Below are positions 42,384 to 45,501 of a stretch of 45,501 nucleotides of DNA, piece by piece. The DNA is from Streptomyces sp. SID3343 (lineage in GTDB: Bacteria > Actinomycetota > Actinomycetes > Streptomycetales > Streptomycetaceae): contig NZ_WWJX01001423.1 of NCBI RefSeq assembly GCF_009865215.1, positions 1-45,501 on the forward strand, in the 5' to 3' direction. The number at the start of each line of letters is the position of its first letter. The first letter of the stretch is position 1. A model generated the notes under the pieces. It had not been told where the DNA came from and made no database searches. It saw only the letters and a program-made list of their open reading frames with translations. Made by a program: the position numbers and the translations under genes.

Positions 42384-42473
42384 TTATAGAACAAGACGAC
42401 TACTCCTTATAGAACGAGACAACGTCATAGAACGAGACAACGTCGTGGAACGAGACAACGTCATGGAAACGCG
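42384..42473 (-). promoter_or_regulatory. 18-base tandem repeats upstream of the MFS exporter
   Basis: Units at 42407-42424, 42425-42442 and 42443-42460 share (T/A)(A/G)GAACGAGACAACG; unit 2 is TCATAGAACGAGACAACG. A partial copy follows at 42461, and a diverged one precedes at 42384-42400. The array lies 34-123 bases upstream of the start. Regular spacing near a helical turn and three quarters suggests repeated binding sites for a regulator, though a neutral minisatellite is also possible. Confidence 0.6.
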
Positions 42474-42527
42474 CCGAAAACACTTGCCCGGGAAACACCA
42501 CTCGACCGAGACCACGCCCCGGAGAGC

Positions 42528-44702
42528 TCAGTCCACCACCACGTCGCGAGGGCGCAGCGGCAGCCTCGGAAGTTCCAGCCCCGTGGCGTCGCGGACCGCC
42601 GCCGCGACCGCCGCCGAGACCGGGACGATGGACGCGTCGCCCAGTCCCTTCGCGCCGAACGGCGATCCGGGTTGCGGCTCCTCGATCCACGCGGCGATCC
42701 GCACCGGCGGTACGTCCCACGTGCCCGGCGGGGTCCACACCGACTCCGGGTCCTCGGTCAGCGCCAGCCCGACCCCCATCGCCACCGAACTCTCCACCCG
42801 TACGCGCGCCTGCGCCGGATCCAGGACCCGGCCGGCGTCGTAGGCGCCCGTCACGTCCACGATCCGGATCGTGCCCAGCTCCGGGTCCAGGTCCACCACG
42901 ACCCGGCACGCCGAGAAGGCCACCGCCGGGTACGCGTTGCCCTGCCCCGCGTCGTCCAGCGGCTCGGTGGCCGGCGCCTTGCACGCGCCCGCCGTGGTCA
43001 CCGTCGCGGTGTCCTCGTACATCACGTCCACCGACAGGTCGATCAAGCCGTCGTACGACCTGATCCGCCCGTCACGGATGTCCAGCAACTTCGCCGTCAT
43101 CCCGTAGCGCGCCGCCACCGGCGCCAACAACCGCTCGCGAATCTCCCGCGCCGCCTGCTCCACCGCCCCCGCCGTGAGCCACGTGTGCCGGCCCATCCCC
43201 GGCGCCCCGGCGGTCGGCAAGGCCGTGCCCGCCTGCAACACGATCGCGTCCGGAACGCCCAGCACCTCGTCGACGATCTGCCGCACCAGGTTCACGAAAC
43301 CCTGCCCGACCTCCACCGCCGCGCACGTGACCGTCACCACGCCGCCGTCGAAGCGCACCGTGGCCGTAGAGGACTCGTCGGCCCCCTCGATCCCCAGCAG
43401 CGGCATCAGCCCGACCGCGTAGCCGGTCCCCCGCAACGTCCCCGGCGCCGGCGGCGCGGTCGGCGCCGCCGCCTCCGCGACCGCGCGCACCGCGGCCCCC
43501 ACCGGCACCGGACCGGTCAACACCTGGCCGGTGGTCAGCATCGTCCCGGTGCTCAACGCGTTGCGCAGCCGCAACTCGACCGGATCCATCCCGAGCGCGT
43601 CCGCCAACTTGTCCATCTGCGCCTCGTGCGCGAAGCACACCTGTACCGCGCCGGCCCCGCGCATGGTGCCCGCCGGCGCGTTGTTGGTCCGCACCGCCCA
43701 CGCGTCCACGACCGCGTACGGCACCATGTACGGCCCCGCCGCGCATCCCACCAGCCGGCCCACGACCTCGGGCGACACGCCCGCGTACGCGCCGCCGTCG
43801 AGGATGATCTGCGCCTCGACCGCGAGCAACCGGCCGTCGGCGTCGGCCCGGTGCGTGTACTTCATCCGCGCCGCGTGCCGGTGCCCGCCCGCCCGCAACG
43901 ACTCGTCCCGGTCGAGCACCGCCTTGACCGGCCGCCCGGTGCGCAGCGCGAGCAGCCCGACCACCGCGGTCAGCCCGACGTCCTCGCGGGTTCCGGAGGA
44001 GCCACCGGCGCCGGTGGGCATGAGCCGCACCATCCCGGGCGGCAGCCCCAGGCACTCCGCGACCTGATCGCGATCCGCGTGCGGGTACGGCGACGCCACG
44101 TGCAACTCGACGCCGCCGTCCGGCGAGGGCATCGCGAGGGCTGCGTCGGTGGCGGGGTTGGCCTGATACTGCGCGGGGACCTCGTACAGGCCCTCGACCA
44201 CGACCTCCTCGACCGGGCTGCCGTCGCGCCGGGTGCGGACCGGCTTGCCGTGCCGCAGCGCGATGTGCCGCAGCACGTTGCCGTCGGGGTGCAACGGCGG
44301 GCCGGCGAAGGCGTGTTCGGGGTCGGAGGCGACGTCCAGCGGTTCATAGCCCACCAGGACCGCCGCCGCGCCCGCCTTCGCGGCCTGCAACGTCTCGGCC
44401 GCGACCGCCGCGACGCCCTCGCCCGCGAACCGCACGACGTCGTTGGCCAGCACGGGCCGATCCGCCACGATCTGGCCGTGGCAGGCGCCGGCCGGCAGGT
44501 CCGCGGCCGTCACCACGCCGTGCACACCCGGTACCGCGTAGGCCGGGCCCACGTCGATGCCCAGGATCCGGGCGTGCCGGTACGGCGAGCGTACGAGCAC
44601 GCACCACAGCAGGCCCGGCGCCCACAGGTCGCCCGTGAACGAGAACCGCCCGCGGGCCTTCACGTCCCCGTCGGGGCGTGGCGCGGATTCCCCGATGCTC
44701 AC
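42528..44702 (-). CDS. Xanthine dehydrogenase-family molybdopterin-binding subunit
   Basis: A 724-residue large subunit of a molybdenum hydroxylase. Residues 15-120 are the first domain (GRFSFTGDLWAPGLLWCVLVRSPYRHARI, VTAADLP, VVRFAGEGVAAVAAETLQAA). The Mo-cofactor part has GAGGSSGTREDVGLTAVVGLLALRTGRPVK, TMRGAGAVQVCFAHEAQMDKLADALGMDPVELRLRN and GQGFVNLVRQIVDEVLGV. In place of the usual GxKGxGE the protein has GAKGLGDASIVP, so Asp689 stands where the catalytic Glu is expected. The FGG(K/R)-like loop and RGFG are also altered. GTG at 44702 overlaps the small-subunit stop. Substrate unknown. Confidence 0.9.
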   Translation of the reverse strand: MSIGESAPRPDGDVKARGRFSFTGDLWAPGLLWCVLVRSPYRHARILGIDVGPAYAVPGVHGVVTAADLPAGACHGQIVADRPVLANDVVRFAGEGVAAVAAETLQAAKAGAAAVLVGYEPLDVASDPEHAFAGPPLHPDGNVLRHIALRHGKPVRTRRDGSPVEEVVVEGLYEVPAQYQANPATDAALAMPSPDGGVELHVASPYPHADRDQVAECLGLPPGMVRLMPTGAGGSSGTREDVGLTAVVGLLALRTGRPVKAVLDRDESLRAGGHRHAARMKYTHRADADGRLLAVEAQIILDGGAYAGVSPEVVGRLVGCAAGPYMVPYAVVDAWAVRTNNAPAGTMRGAGAVQVCFAHEAQMDKLADALGMDPVELRLRNALSTGTMLTTGQVLTGPVPVGAAVRAVAEAAAPTAPPAPGTLRGTGYAVGLMPLLGIEGADESSTATVRFDGGVVTVTCAAVEVGQGFVNLVRQIVDEVLGVPDAIVLQAGTALPTAGAPGMGRHTWLTAGAVEQAAREIRERLLAPVAARYGMTAKLLDIRDGRIRSYDGLIDLSVDVMYEDTATVTTAGACKAPATEPLDDAGQGNAYPAVAFSACRVVVDLDPELGTIRIVDVTGAYDAGRVLDPAQARVRVESSVAMGVGLALTEDPESVWTPPGTWDVPPVRIAAWIEEPQPGSPFGAKGLGDASIVPVSAAVAAAVRDATGLELPRLPLRPRDVVVD

Positions 44703-45289
44703 TCCGCGCCGCCGGCCGACGGTGGCGCGATCACGTTGAACATCATCGTCGAGTGGGTTTCCTGCGGTACCCGGCGGCGTGCCGCCGCGCGGACCGCGTC
44801 CACCATCGGATGCGGCCCCGCGCACCGGCACGGATGGCCGTCGAGCGCGCGCCGGATCTCCACCTCGCCCGGCTCGGGCGCGCGCGCGAGCAGCGCGCAC
44901 GCGGAAGCCACCACACCGGGTACGCAGTAGCCGCACTGCACCGCGCCGAACTCGACCAGCGCGCGCTGTACTTCGCCGGTCTCCGTGTCGTTGTCCAGGT
45001 CCTCGATCGTGCGCACCTCGCGGTCGCCGAGGGTGGCCGCCGCGATCAGGCACGCCGCGACCGCGACTCCGTCGAGCTGGACCGTGCAGGTTCCGCACAC
45101 GCCTTGCCCGCAGCCGTCCTTGGCCCCGGGAAGCCCGAGCCGCTCGCGCAGCACGTACAGCAGGTTCTCGCCGATCCACGCGTTCTCGATCAACCGTGCC
45201 TCGCCGTTGACCCGCAGTACGTACGACGTGGTCGGCTCGCCGTAGCCCGCCGGGAAACCCTCGGGAAGACCGTCCGCCCCGGCGCTCAT
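44699..45289 (-). CDS. 2Fe-2S subunit of the molybdenum hydroxylase
   Basis: A 196-residue electron-transfer subunit. The plant-ferredoxin-type cluster is bound by C60, C65, C68 and C80 (DGCGQGVCGTCTVQLDG, then AAC). The second, all-alpha cluster domain uses C119 and C122 (VQCGYCVPGVV) and C154 and C156 (HPCRCAG). An N-terminal extension of about 20 residues and a C-terminal tail (THSTMMFNVIAPPSAGG) are not part of the core. The ATG at 45289 overlaps the FAD-subunit stop by four bases. Confidence 0.94.
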   Translation of the reverse strand: MSAGADGLPEGFPAGYGEPTTSYVLRVNGEARLIENAWIGENLLYVLRERLGLPGAKDGCGQGVCGTCTVQLDGVAVAACLIAAATLGDREVRTIEDLDNDTETGEVQRALVEFGAVQCGYCVPGVVASACALLARAPEPGEVEIRRALDGHPCRCAGPHPMVDAVRAAARRRVPQETHSTMMFNVIAPPSAGGAE

Positions 45290-45501
45290 GCCGCGAACGC
45301 CCGATGTACCGCGCGCCGCGCGCACACCGCGAGGACGTGCCGCAAGTGCGCTCGCGCGGCCCGCTGTTCGGCCTCCGGGCGTACCTCGTCGGCGACGAGC
45401 CGGCCGAAGTCCGCGGCGTCGCGCGCGTCCACGAGCCGGCCGGTACGCGCGTCTATCCGGGTCGCCAGCCACTGCTCGGCGCCGAACGCGCGCACCGGCC
45501 C
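45286..45501 (-). CDS. FAD subunit of the molybdenum hydroxylase (C-terminal part)
   Basis: The last 71 codons of a gene that begins beyond the window. The visible end, ARDAADFGRLVADEVRPEAEQRAARAHLRHVLAVCARRAVHRAF, matches the C-terminal helix of CoxM/XdhB-type FAD subunits, where RxxLxxVLxxRAL is typical. With the two genes downstream it forms the order medium - small - large. Its ATG lies outside; nothing can be said of the FAD domain itself. Confidence 0.75.
   Translation of the reverse strand, partial: GPVRAFGAEQWLATRIDARTGRLVDARDAADFGRLVADEVRPEAEQRAARAHLRHVLAVCARRAVHRAFAA

Noticed and set aside
42400-42984. Minus-strand open frame ending in VSFYDVVSFYKE repeats
   Set aside because: It overlaps the molybdenum subunit gene in another frame; the repeated end is only a translation of the 18-base repeat.

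Overview
The window is a high-GC chromosomal segment from a filamentous actinomycete, most likely Streptomycetaceae or a close relative. The evidence is GTG and TTG starts with purine-rich ribosome binding sites, an XRE/DUF397/HATPase regulatory trio, DUF2510 and RDD proteins, DUF2017-ClpS, and the CysO-CysM-Mec cysteine pathway. Gene density is high. I found no rRNA, tRNA, insertion sequence or CRISPR array.

Layout. 1-5.9 kb: an orphan amino-acid-type binding lipoprotein, a GNAT acetyltransferase, then the housekeeping run murI - MBL hydrolase - rph - (lipoprotein) - rdgB on the minus strand. 6-9.7 kb: an accessory patch with a 2H phosphoesterase, a large XRE/TPR regulator, two small hypothetical proteins and a broken MarR gene. 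9.7-20.5 kb: a conserved actinomycete block of cysM-cysO behind a Cys-containing leader peptide, mec, an amino acid permease, a DUF2017 gene, clpS, two RDD membrane proteins, pncA, pncB, an SDR and a zinc-ribbon protein. 21-27 kb: an FAD-linked 2-hydroxyacid oxidase, a divergent Lrp/AsnC regulator and a complete OpuC/ProU-type osmolyte ABC transporter. 27-33 kb: an S16 (Lon-type) secreted peptidase without a PDZ domain, an IclR regulator, a DEAD/DEAH helicase and an MFS transporter with a repetitive central loop. 33-37.5 kb: an unusual group of nucleotide-handling genes (PurM/ThiL-like kinase, CMP-kinase homologue, two HIT proteins) with a two-TM GAF-like membrane protein. 37.6-40.7 kb: a gene remnant, a methyltransferase, three DUF397 units (the middle one frameshifted), an XRE-DUF5753 regulator and a divergent HATPase. 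40.9-45.5 kb: an MFS exporter and a molybdenum hydroxylase operon running off the end.

The strongest leads are: (i) the HIT / CMP kinase / ThiL-like / 2TM-GAF locus, which fits no pathway I know; (ii) a leader peptide ahead of cysO-cysM, together with a CysO whose C-terminal Gly-Gly is masked by Ser-Ile and so needs the nearby Mec protease; (iii) several unrelated families of short tandem repeats in intergenic DNA, most beside stop codons and two in convergent gaps with an alternating two-unit structure; (iv) an Asp in the molybdenum enzyme at the position where the catalytic Glu is expected.

Functions are inferred from reading translations and motifs by eye. No database search or alignment was run.
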